A DNA stretch of 16,350 bases from the NCBI GenBank assembly GCA_938045195.1, contig CALINC010000086.1, forward strand, positions 1 to 16,350. Direction: 5' to 3'. Under the pieces are notes generated by a model, which did no database searches, was not told where the DNA came from, and saw nothing but the letters and a program-made list of their open reading frames with translations. How positions within the stretch are numbered: the stretch's first letter is position 1; every line of letters begins with the position of its first letter. The translations under genes and the position numbers were made by a program. The DNA is from an uncultured Treponema sp. Lineage in GTDB: Bacteria > Spirochaetota > Spirochaetia > Treponematales > Treponemataceae. This document shows, piece after piece, positions 6,106 through 12,625 of this stretch.

Positions 6106-7487
6106 TAGTTCCTACCTCCTACTCCAATTTTGCATTTAATTGCGGGGCCGCCCATACCGACATTGATAAGCTGTTTTTTGCCGCACCAGCCGGAATTGCT
6201 CCAACTCATATCGTCGCTTATCATAGTTACGGTTTTAAGCATATCAAATGCAATGCCTGCAATAGTGCAATCGCGCACTGCTTTGCCTAATTTTCCGTTT
6301 TTGATTTCGTAACCTAAAACGACACCGAACATAAATTCACTGGTAGAGTCGGCTTGTCCGTTTGATGAGCGGATAAAATAATACCCGTCTTCTATACTGG
6401 CAATCATATCTTCAAGTTTATCTTTACCGGGCAAAATTGCCGTGTTGCGCATTCTTACCAGAGGTTCATCTGAAAATTCGTTTGCGCGTGCGTTCCCTGT
6501 AGGGTTAACATTAAAAATCGCTGCCGATTGTTTGTTGTGCATATATGAGTTAAGAATTCCGTCTTTGATAATTACTGCGTCTTTTGCAGCGACACCTTCA
6601 TCATCAATCCAAATCGGAACAGGGCAAAGTTTTCCATTGTATTCATACGCAAAATCAACAAGCGTTACCAGCGGTGTTGCAACGGGTTTATTCATAAAGT
6701 CGGCGGCAATGGAACCGGACATGACAAAGTCGGATTCTGTTGTATGTCCGATCGCTTCGTGGGCTAAAATTCCTGCAAGGTCAGGCCCTAATACGACATC
6801 ATGAATACCGGGTTTTGCATAAACGCCTTCCGCTTTTTTCTTTAAGTTTTCTACAACTTTATCTATTTTTTCGTAATATTGGGACGGCTTATTGAATAAG
6901 TCTTTGAATTGTCCCAGCCCGCCGAATACATCGTAGAGGTCAATCGGCTCTCCGTCTGCAAGGATTTCAAGCTGCATTGCAAGGTTTGCACGGGGAACAA
7001 AGCTGTACGCATCGGCTTTATCCGATGTTACGATAGTTCTTTCGGTTCCGTTTGTAGAAAGACGGAACATACGGGATTGAAGTTCAGGATATTTTTTTGC
7101 CGTGTAGGATTCCAAATCTTTCACGAAGTCAATCATTTCTTTTTGATCGGCATCTTTCGCGGGGTCATATTTTCCGTGCGAACCTTGTCCCGTAAAAGCC
7201 GGTAATTCTTTTTGGTTTGTCCCTGCTTTTTTTGCAAGGAATTTGACGTTTTCCGTTGCCAGTTTTACCGAAGCCGAAATAGCCTCGTCCGTTTGTTCGG
7301 GTGAAGAGGCAAACCCCCATACACCGTTTTTAAATGCACGCGCGGAAACACCGGCAGTTTTGACTTGCACATTTTGCAGAATGTCTCCATTTACCGAAGC
7401 CACACTTGAAGCCGTGTTTTCTTGAACCCGCAGCTCAGTATATTCCGAAAAAAGAGCGGCATGCCGTGATAAATTCTCGTATCTCAT
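6105..7487 (-). CDS. tldD: TldD, zinc-binding catalytic subunit of the TldD/TldE protease
   Basis: A 460-residue protein close in size to characterised TldD. The metal site is visible as HEAIGH (243-248), with H243 and H248 as zinc ligands and E244 as the catalytic base. C435 in GWCGK near the C-terminus matches the third zinc ligand of this family. GHTTESDFV (247-255) and GNARANEF (331-338) are other conserved stretches. Together with TldE it should form a compartment that digests extended peptides. The start at 7487 has AGGAG six bases upstream, and that ribosome-binding site is the terminal sequence of a repeat (copy A). The gene lies first in a two-gene unit behind a long leader made of palindromic repeats. 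No obvious peptide substrate gene is next to it. Confidence 0.95.
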   Translation of the reverse strand: MRYENLSRHAALFSEYTELRVQENTASSVASVNGDILQNVQVKTAGVSARAFKNGVWGFASSPEQTDEAISASVKLATENVKFLAKKAGTNQKELPAFTGQGSHGKYDPAKDADQKEMIDFVKDLESYTAKKYPELQSRMFRLSTNGTERTIVTSDKADAYSFVPRANLAMQLEILADGEPIDLYDVFGGLGQFKDLFNKPSQYYEKIDKVVENLKKKAEGVYAKPGIHDVVLGPDLAGILAHEAIGHTTESDFVMSGSIAADFMNKPVATPLVTLVDFAYEYNGKLCPVPIWIDDEGVAAKDAVIIKDGILNSYMHNKQSAAIFNVNPTGNARANEFSDEPLVRMRNTAILPGKDKLEDMIASIEDGYYFIRSSNGQADSTSEFMFGVVLGYEIKNGKLGKAVRDCTIAGIAFDMLKTVTMISDDMSWSNSGWCGKKQLINVGMGGPAIKCKIGVGGRN

Positions 7488-7492
7488 ATACT

Positions 7493-7580
7493 ACTCCTAA
7501 AAAAATATTTTGCAGGAAACATCAGTTTCCGAAAAATGTTTTTTCAAGCAGTTTTGCATTTGCAAAACTGCATACAATAT
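7493..7580. repeat. Palindromic repeat, copy A (88 bp), next to tldD
   Basis: This 88-bp unit recurs as copy B at 7653-7806, identical apart from one extra T and a 65-bp insertion there. It contains the palindromes GGAAAC-ATCA-GTTTCC (7515-7530) and GCAGTTTTGC-ATTT-GCAAAACTGC (7548-7571), joined by T- and A-rich runs. Its edge nearest tldD is ACTCCT, which on the minus strand is AGGAGT, the tldD ribosome-binding site. Confidence 0.9.
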
Positions 7581-7652
7581 GCGATGTTTGCCGATGAGGC
7601 AAACTCGAAAGATAAACAGCGAGGCACCATTTGTGCCGAACTGTTTATCATA
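7581..7652. repeat. Hairpin spacer between repeat copies A and B
   Basis: Two further stem-loops fill this 72-bp spacer. GTTTGCC-GATGA-GGCAAAC lies at 7586-7604. A composite hairpin at 7611-7649 has outer arms GATAAACAG and CTGTTTATC, a symmetric 3-nt internal loop, inner arms GGCAC and GTGCC, and a short loop. Nothing here resembles a gene. Confidence 0.8.
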
Positions 7653-7806
7653 ACTCCTAAAAAAATATTTTGCAGGAAACATCAGAGCCTTTCGGCTCTG
7701 TTCTGCAAGGGAATTTTTCATCGTATCCGCTAAAGCGGATAGCGAATCAGTTTCCGAAAAATGTTTTTTTCAAGCAGTTTTGCATTTGCAAAACTGCATA
7801 CAATAT
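7653..7806. repeat. Palindromic repeat, copy B (154 bp) with 65-bp insertion
   Basis: Same unit as copy A, but the loop of the GGAAAC/GTTTCC hairpin is split at ATCAG by 7686-7750. The extra segment ends in a second ATCAG, so ATCAG flanks 60 new bases. The insert holds two small hairpins, CAGAGCC-TTTC-GGCTCTG (7683-7700) and TATCCGC-TAAA-GCGGATA (7724-7741). The GCAGTTTTGC hairpin recurs at 7774-7797. Confidence 0.88.
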
Positions 7807-7813
7807 TATACTA

Positions 7814-7842
7814 AAGATACTAAAATGGAATATATTTGTCAA
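7814..7842 (-). promoter_or_regulatory. Sigma-70 promoter of tldD-tldE
   Basis: A perfect TTGACA (7842-7837), a 17-bp spacer and TATCTT (7819-7814) face tldD. Transcription would start near 7806, exactly at the outer edge of copy B, so the roughly 320-nt leader would consist of the repeat array. A TATAAT at 7811-7806 is too far from the TTGACA to be its partner but could act alone. Confidence 0.6.
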
Positions 7843-7886
7843 CACTGTCATGTGATTTATATTATAGTATTATATGTTATAGACCA

Positions 7887-7907
7887 CCTCTAAAAACCTC
7901 AGTTTTT
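7887..7907. repeat. Dispersed CCTCTAAAAAC motif, copy 3
   Basis: CCTCTAAAAAC (7887-7897) is followed by CTCA and GTTTTTA, so TAAAAAC and GTTTTTA form a 7-bp hairpin. It lies between divergent promoters, with no gene ending nearby, so this copy cannot be a terminator for a visible gene. The rest of 7843-8004 holds no gene that I can support. Confidence 0.45.
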
Positions 7908-8004
7908 ACAAGATGCCATATAGTATTTGCTTGTAGAGTTTTTATAGCCTATTATCAGCGATTCTTTCTTTCAAAGCATAACTTGGTGCTTTTTACAATA
8001 TCCC

Positions 8005-8033
8005 TTGTTTTTGTATTTTTTTTATGATATTGT
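8005..8033 (+). promoter_or_regulatory. Putative sigma-70 promoter of the pseudouridine synthase gene
   Basis: TTGTTT (8005-8010), a 17-bp T-rich spacer and TATTGT (8028-8033) precede the gene. The predicted leader is about 14 nt and contains AAGGA seven bases before the ATG. Confidence 0.5.
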
Positions 8034-8054
8034 TTTCTTAAAAAGGAACACACA

Positions 8055-8798
8055 ATGAAACAATCGGTATATTCGGTTATTTATAAGGATGAAGATTTGA
8101 TTATTGTCAATAAAGCAGCCGGTTTATTGGTTGCAGCCGACCGCTGGGATAAAAAAGCAGAACGCTTAGACAAAATGTTATCCGAAGAACTTTTTGGAAA
8201 AAATAGTTATGAGAACAAATTGTTTGCAGTTCACAGAATAGATAAAGATACATCAGGCTTAATTATGTATGCCTTAAATTCAAAGTCTCATCAAATCTTA
8301 AATGCACAATTTCAAAACAAAGAGATAGAAAAAATTTATCATGCAGTTATTTTAGGCTCTCCGCCGCAATCTGAATTCGTATGCTCTGCAAAATTAAAAG
8401 CAGACAGTGATAAACTTCACCGGACGATAACCGATGAAAAACATGGAAAAGATTCTTATACCGAATTTAAAGTGCTGAAAAAATTCGGCAGGTTTACGCT
8501 TTTACAGGCAAAACCCGTTTCGGGCAGAACTCACCAAATTCGAATACATTTAAAGCATATAGGTTTTCCGATTTTATGCGACCCGCTATATGGAAGCAGC
8601 GAGCCGGTTTTTCTTTCAAATATAAAAAAGTCTTGGCATGGCAATAAATATGAAGAGCGTCCGTTGCTGAATAGACTTGCACTGCATGCTTATGCACTTA
8701 AATTTATGCATCCTATAAAGGGGTATATAATTGAAGTTACGGCTGAATATCCTAAAGATTTCCGAAGCCTCCTTACTCAATTAAAAAATATAGCCTAA
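8055..8798 (+). CDS. RluA-family RNA pseudouridine synthase
   Basis: A 247-residue pseudouridine synthase of the RluA family, which isomerises specific uridines in rRNA or tRNA. The catalytic motif is HRIDKDTSGL (60-69), with D63 as the nucleophilic aspartate. SGRTHQIRIHL (156-166) and CDPLYG (175-180) are further family motifs. The protein enters the catalytic domain at once (SVIYKDEDLIIVNKAAGLLV, from residue 6) and has no S4 RNA-binding domain, so it resembles RluA or TruC-type enzymes more than RluC or RluD. The target uridine cannot be read from the sequence. The ATG is supported by AAGGA and an upstream promoter. The gene is divergent from tldD and separated from it by the repeat region. 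Confidence 0.92.
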   Translation: MKQSVYSVIYKDEDLIIVNKAAGLLVAADRWDKKAERLDKMLSEELFGKNSYENKLFAVHRIDKDTSGLIMYALNSKSHQILNAQFQNKEIEKIYHAVILGSPPQSEFVCSAKLKADSDKLHRTITDEKHGKDSYTEFKVLKKFGRFTLLQAKPVSGRTHQIRIHLKHIGFPILCDPLYGSSEPVFLSNIKKSWHGNKYEERPLLNRLALHAYALKFMHPIKGYIIEVTAEYPKDFRSLLTQLKNIA

Positions 8799-8828
8799 AT
8801 TAGGAATTAAAATTGATTTCAGTACCCG

Positions 8829-8852
8829 CTGATTGCTTAAATCGGTTTTTTT
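8829..8852 (+). terminator. Weak intrinsic terminator after the pseudouridine synthase gene
   Basis: CTGATT (8829-8834) and AATCGG (8840-8845) form a 6-bp stem, including one G-U pair, with a 5-nt loop, followed by seven T residues. The stem is short, so termination may be partial. It overlaps the next promoter. Confidence 0.5.
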
Positions 8853-8861
8853 GAGTATAAT
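8833..8861 (+). promoter_or_regulatory. Sigma-70 promoter of the TPR/NHL pair
   Basis: TTGCTT (8833-8838), a 17-bp spacer and a perfect TATAAT (8856-8861) precede the TPR gene, giving a leader of about 20 nt that includes GGAGAG. The -35 and spacer lie in the terminator hairpin and T-run of the gene before. Confidence 0.65.
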
Positions 8862-8888
8862 TAAATAAATCCTTATGGAGAGACTGAT

Positions 8889-9575
8889 ATGAATCTTGAA
8901 TTAAAAGACGGAATAATTTTATATAATGAAAAAAAATATGATGAAGCTTTGGTTTTCTTTTTAAGTATTTCTACGGAAGATTCAAATGTAAAGACGGAAA
9001 TAAACTATTATATCGGTTTAATTTACTCGCGTTTGCAGCAATATGAACATGCTCTTGAATATCTTGAACAAGTTGTTACTGCAAATGCCGATATTGCAAA
9101 GGTTTATCAATGCCGGTTAATTTTGGCGTTTATTTATGCAAATACCGAAAGAACCCGTCTTGCAGAATTCGAGCTTTCAAAATTGATTCAAGGCGGATAT
9201 GAGTCGGCTCAGGTTTTTGCTTCAATGGCTTACGTTGCTTATGAACATAATGAAGTTCAAAAAGCAATAGATTATTATGAAAAGGCTTTAACTTCGGACG
9301 CAGAAAATTCTACCGCGCTCAACGGTCTAGGCTATGTGCTGGCGGAAACCGAAAGGGATTTAATGCGCTCTTTGGTGCTTTGCCGCAAAGCGGTCGAAAA
9401 ACAACCCGAAAACCCTGCATATTTGGACTCCATAGCTTTTGTTTATCATAAAATGAAATTGCCGAAAGAAGCCGCTTCATTTATAAAAAAAGCAAAAGAA
9501 AAACTCCCTGAAAACCGTATAGTTTTATCTCATTATGAAATGATTATGCCTCAACATTTGGAGGAACAAGAATGA
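8889..9575 (+). CDS. Tetratricopeptide repeat (TPR) protein
   Basis: A 228-residue soluble protein made almost wholly of TPR units, helical hairpins that form protein-binding scaffolds. Repeats can be followed from about residue 3 to 215; the clearest is EVQKAIDYYEKALTSDAENS (about 121-140), with others at EHALEYLEQVV and KEAASFIKKA. There is no signal peptide, so a cytoplasmic location is likely. The start has GGAGAG upstream and a good promoter. Its stop overlaps the start of the next gene (ATGA), so the two are probably translated together and may act together, perhaps with this protein as an assembly factor. No specific function is recognised. Confidence 0.85.
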   Translation: MNLELKDGIILYNEKKYDEALVFFLSISTEDSNVKTEINYYIGLIYSRLQQYEHALEYLEQVVTANADIAKVYQCRLILAFIYANTERTRLAEFELSKLIQGGYESAQVFASMAYVAYEHNEVQKAIDYYEKALTSDAENSTALNGLGYVLAETERDLMRSLVLCRKAVEKQPENPAYLDSIAFVYHKMKLPKEAASFIKKAKEKLPENRIVLSHYEMIMPQHLEEQE

Positions 9576-11623
9576 AGAATGTAAAAAAGATTACTTTGAT
9601 ATTTTTTATTATTTTAAATTTTACGGTTTACATTTTTGCACAGGACGGTATTTTTAAGGATAAACCGTCATCAGCCGACCGTAAAATTGCTTCTGAAGAA
9701 TTTAGACGCGGTGTTCAAGCCTATTACCGCGGAACTTATAACGAAGCAATTTTGCTTTTTGAAAAAGCTCTTTCTTATCTTCCGGGCGAACCTTTAATTT
9801 TAGATTGGCTTGGAAAATCATATTACAGTTCGGGTATCGAAGGTGCTGCAATATCGCAATGGGAATATGCCGTTGAAGCGGGCTACGGCGGGATGCTGCT
9901 TAAAAATAAAATAGAAATACTAAAAGAAAGAAAAACTCTAATTCCCGATTCAACCGATAATTTAAAATATGTAGAAGCTGCGTCTTTCCGTTCAAAAAAT
10001 GGAGAGACCGAGTTGTTCCGTCAGCCGGTTTCCATAGCTCCCATTTCGGATGGAAGTTTTTGGATGACGGCTTACGGCTCAAATGAGCTTTTGCACTTTG
10101 ATGTAAACGGAATTATTTTGGATAGAACAAAAGGGCATATTCAAGGTTTTGACCGCCCTTTCGACGTTATCCGATTACATAACGGTAATTTGCTTGTTTC
10201 CGAATTTGCCGCCGACCGAATTTCACTTCTTGATAAAAACGGAAAATTTTTAAAATCTTTCGGCAAAACAGGCGGTTCAAACGGAGAACTTATGGGACCG
10301 CAATTCTTGGCTGAAGATGAATATGCAAATATTTACGTATGCGATTTCGGAAATGCAAGAATTGTAGTTTTTTCACCTGACGGGGAAGCTCTTTTTACTT
10401 TCGGACAAAAGGGCGGTCTTTTCTCCGGTTTTATTGCGCCTGCCGGTCTTGCAATTATTGATGGGCTTGTTTATGTTGCAGATGCCATAAAAGGTGCCGT
10501 GTATACTTTTGATACTTCCGGCAATTATATTCAAGCTCTACTTCCGGAAAATTCTTTAAAAAAAATCGAATCGATACGTGCATGGAATGGGAATTTAATT
10601 GCTGCTGCCGGAAAAAAAGTTTATTTGATTGATACGGCTTTTTCTTCAATCAGCGAGCTTGCCGATTTAGGAAATGCTCCGTCAAAAGTTACGGCTGCCG
10701 TTCCGGGTATAAACGGAGACTTACTTTTAGTAGACCATAAAAATCAAACCGTCGAGATTACTTCGCGTATTAATGAATTGGCAGGAGGTTTATTTGTTGA
10801 GATAAAAAAGGTTCATTCGGATAATTTTCCTCAAGTTATTTTGGAAGTCAGCGTACGTAACAGAGACGGGCGTGAAATAGTCGGTTTAAACGAAAACAAT
10901 TTTATCGTTACGGAAGAACACAGAATAGCGGCAAATTATTCGCTTGAAGGAGCGGCTTACTTAAACACCGCTTGCGAAGTTGCCGTCGTTGTAGAACGTT
11001 CTCCGAATACAATAAAAGAAAAACAGACTATCGAAGCCGCAATTACAGAAATTGCCGCAGCTATGCAGGGCAGAGGAAATATATCGATAATTTCTGCCGC
11101 CTCGCTGCCCGTACTTGAAGGTAAATTTTCAGCTGAAGATTTGCAGATGCTTCCCAACCGGATTAACGCACCTCCTGCCGTTCAATGGAAATTTGACTCG
11201 GCTTTGAGACTTGCGGCAGGCAGCCTTGTAAATGCAGAACAAAAAAGAGCGGTTATTTTTTTAAGCCTTTCGGAACTTACTTCGGATAATTTTAAACAAT
11301 ACAGCTTAAATGATTTGGCATCTTTTATGTTTAACAACAATATCCGTTTTTATGCAGTTAATTTGAAAAAAGGTACTGCAATCTCCGAAGCAGCCTATTT
11401 GGCAAAAAAAACCGGCGGACAAGTTTTTTATGTGTATGCGGAAAAAGGTCTAAAGCCTATTATTGCAGACTTACTTGAAAAACCGGCAGGTACTTATAAA
11501 TTGTCATATAGTTCTTCGCTTCAAACCGATTTCGGCAGGGCTTTTTTACCCGTTGAAGTGGAGGTACGGCTTTTAAACAGATCCGGACGTGATGAAATAG
11601 GTTATTTTGCGCCGTTGGAGTAA
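9572..11623 (+). CDS. Secreted TPR, NHL beta-propeller and vWA-like protein
   Basis: A 683-residue protein with an N-terminal signal peptide (about residues 1-24; hydrophobic LIFFIILNFTVYIFAQ, predicted cut after IFAQ), so it is probably periplasmic. There is no lipobox cysteine. Residues 36-105 carry TPR-like helices (RGVQAYYRGTYNEAILLFEKAL). Residues 145-395 have NHL-type propeller blades, for example FDVIRLHNGNLLVSEFAADRI and YANIYVCDFGNARIVVFSPDG, parted by GKTGGSNGE. Residues 420-465 form a linker, and about 466-635 look like a von Willebrand A-type fold. There the MIDAS site reads VERSPNT where DxSxS is expected, so metal binding is doubtful. This domain order suggests a large envelope scaffold or peptidoglycan- or motility-associated protein; the function is unknown. 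It is translationally coupled to the TPR gene. Confidence 0.82.
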   Translation: MKNVKKITLIFFIILNFTVYIFAQDGIFKDKPSSADRKIASEEFRRGVQAYYRGTYNEAILLFEKALSYLPGEPLILDWLGKSYYSSGIEGAAISQWEYAVEAGYGGMLLKNKIEILKERKTLIPDSTDNLKYVEAASFRSKNGETELFRQPVSIAPISDGSFWMTAYGSNELLHFDVNGIILDRTKGHIQGFDRPFDVIRLHNGNLLVSEFAADRISLLDKNGKFLKSFGKTGGSNGELMGPQFLAEDEYANIYVCDFGNARIVVFSPDGEALFTFGQKGGLFSGFIAPAGLAIIDGLVYVADAIKGAVYTFDTSGNYIQALLPENSLKKIESIRAWNGNLIAAAGKKVYLIDTAFSSISELADLGNAPSKVTAAVPGINGDLLLVDHKNQTVEITSRINELAGGLFVEIKKVHSDNFPQVILEVSVRNRDGREIVGLNENNFIVTEEHRIAANYSLEGAAYLNTACEVAVVVERSPNTIKEKQTIEAAITEIAAAMQGRGNISIISAASLPVLEGKFSAEDLQMLPNRINAPPAVQWKFDSALRLAAGSLVNAEQKRAVIFLSLSELTSDNFKQYSLNDLASFMFNNNIRFYAVNLKKGTAISEAAYLAKKTGGQVFYVYAEKGLKPIIADLLEKPAGTYKLSYSSSLQTDFGRAFLPVEVEVRLLNRSGRDEIGYFAPLE

Positions 11624-11649
11624 CATATCGGATAAATTTTAGGCTGTAA

Positions 11650-11678
11650 TTGTGTTTTTAACTGATTTGTGTTATACT
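11650..11678 (+). promoter_or_regulatory. Sigma-70 promoter abutting mazG
   Basis: TTGTGT (11650-11655), a 17-bp spacer and TATACT (11673-11678) are followed by nine bases and the mazG ATG. The predicted transcript has a leader of about 0 to 3 nt and no ribosome-binding site. Confidence 0.55.
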
Positions 11679-11687
11679 CAGCGTGTT

Positions 11688-12551
11688 ATGAAAAATATTG
11701 AAAATACCGAATTATTACAACATTTTGAAGAATTTTTTACTGTTATCAAAAGACTGCGCGGAGAAGGCGGATGTCCTTGGGATATTGCTCAAACTCCCGA
11801 ATCTATGAGAAGACCTCTTTTAGAAGAAGCTTATGAAGCGGCTGACGCAATAGAAGAAAATAATTATGCAAGTACTAAAAAATCTCTTTTGCATGTGCGT
11901 GAAGAACTCGGCGATGTTTTATTAAATACGCTTATGATTTCATATATGTATGAACAAGCCGGAAAATTTTCGGTTTCCGACGTGATAGCTGATGTTACCG
12001 AAAAACTGATAAGGCGGCACCCGCATGTATTCGGGCAAACTGAAGGATATGCCGGTCCCGAAAGTTCCGGAAAAGCATCTACACCCGATTCCGTTTTAAA
12101 GCAGTGGGAAAATATAAAAGAAACGATAGAACATTCGGACTATTTGCAAAATAATTCAATTTTTGATGGAATACCTAAAAATTTTCCGCCGATGTTACGG
12201 ACGTTAAAACTCTTAAAGAAAGTTTCAAAATGCGGTTTTGATTGGGATTCATTTGAAGGCGTTGCCGGTAAGGTTGAAGAAGAAAAAAAAGAATTTTTTG
12301 ACGCTGCTGCATTAGGCGAACCTAAAAAAATTGAAGATGAACTCGGAGATGTCTTTTTTATTTTAATAAATGCTGCCCGCTTTGTAAAAACCGACCCCGA
12401 AATTGCTCTTATTCATGCAAATAAAAAATTTGAACGCCGTTTTAGATTTGTTGAAAACGAAATGAAAAAAGCAGGCTTACCGCTTTGTAAAGAAAACGGA
12501 AATAAAATGAACGAATTTTGGCAAAAAGCAAAACAGGAAGAGCATAAATAA
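11688..12551 (+). CDS. mazG: MazG nucleoside triphosphate pyrophosphohydrolase
   Basis: A 287-residue protein with two tandem all-alpha MazG domains. In E. coli MazG hydrolyses NTPs and dNTPs to the monophosphate and pyrophosphate and moderates ppGpp. Domain 1 has GGCPWD (27-32), the metal-binding EEAYE (46-50) and EELGD (72-76), then KLIRRHPHVF (106-115), a MazG hallmark. Domain 2 has the EEEKKE stretch (197-202) and DELGDVFF (217-224). The glutamate and aspartate ligands appear intact in both. The frame continues upstream to a GTG at 11652, but that codon lies within the -35 box, so I place the start at the ATG of 11688. No mazE/mazF toxin pair is next to it. The next gene converges on it. 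Confidence 0.92.
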   Translation: MKNIENTELLQHFEEFFTVIKRLRGEGGCPWDIAQTPESMRRPLLEEAYEAADAIEENNYASTKKSLLHVREELGDVLLNTLMISYMYEQAGKFSVSDVIADVTEKLIRRHPHVFGQTEGYAGPESSGKASTPDSVLKQWENIKETIEHSDYLQNNSIFDGIPKNFPPMLRTLKLLKKVSKCGFDWDSFEGVAGKVEEEKKEFFDAAALGEPKKIEDELGDVFFILINAARFVKTDPEIALIHANKKFERRFRFVENEMKKAGLPLCKENGNKMNEFWQKAKQEEHK

Positions 12552-12577
12552 TGTTTAAGCACTTGCCGGATAATAAA

Positions 12578-12607
12578 CCCCGATTAAAACATGTGCTTTA
12601 ATCGGGG
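12578..12607. terminator. Bidirectional terminator hairpin between mazG and the kinase-like gene
   Basis: CCCCGATTAAA (12578-12588) and TTTAATCGGGG (12597-12607) form a perfect 11-bp stem with an 8-nt loop between convergent genes. On the minus strand it is followed by TTTATTAT, a fair U-tract; on the plus strand the tail is poor. Confidence 0.75.
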
Positions 12608-12625
12608 CAGTATTTGTGCAAAAAA

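Noticed and set aside
7544..7651. A 35-residue cysteine-containing open frame on the minus strand just upstream of tldD, ending YCMQFCKCKTA, considered as a peptide substrate for TldD/TldE.
   Set aside because: The frame is made entirely of palindromic repeat sequence, and its AGGAG lies only two bases from the ATG, too close for normal initiation. The same C-terminal codons occur in copy B without this start, so the coding is probably incidental.
7497..7721. A 74-residue minus-strand frame and overlapping plus-strand frames across the repeat array.
   Set aside because: They follow the palindromes in several frames on both strands, have no ribosome-binding site and show no protein-like composition.
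11688..12551. MazG as part of a mazEF toxin-antitoxin or defence locus.
   Set aside because: No toxin or antitoxin gene adjoins it. It is a full two-domain housekeeping-type MazG.
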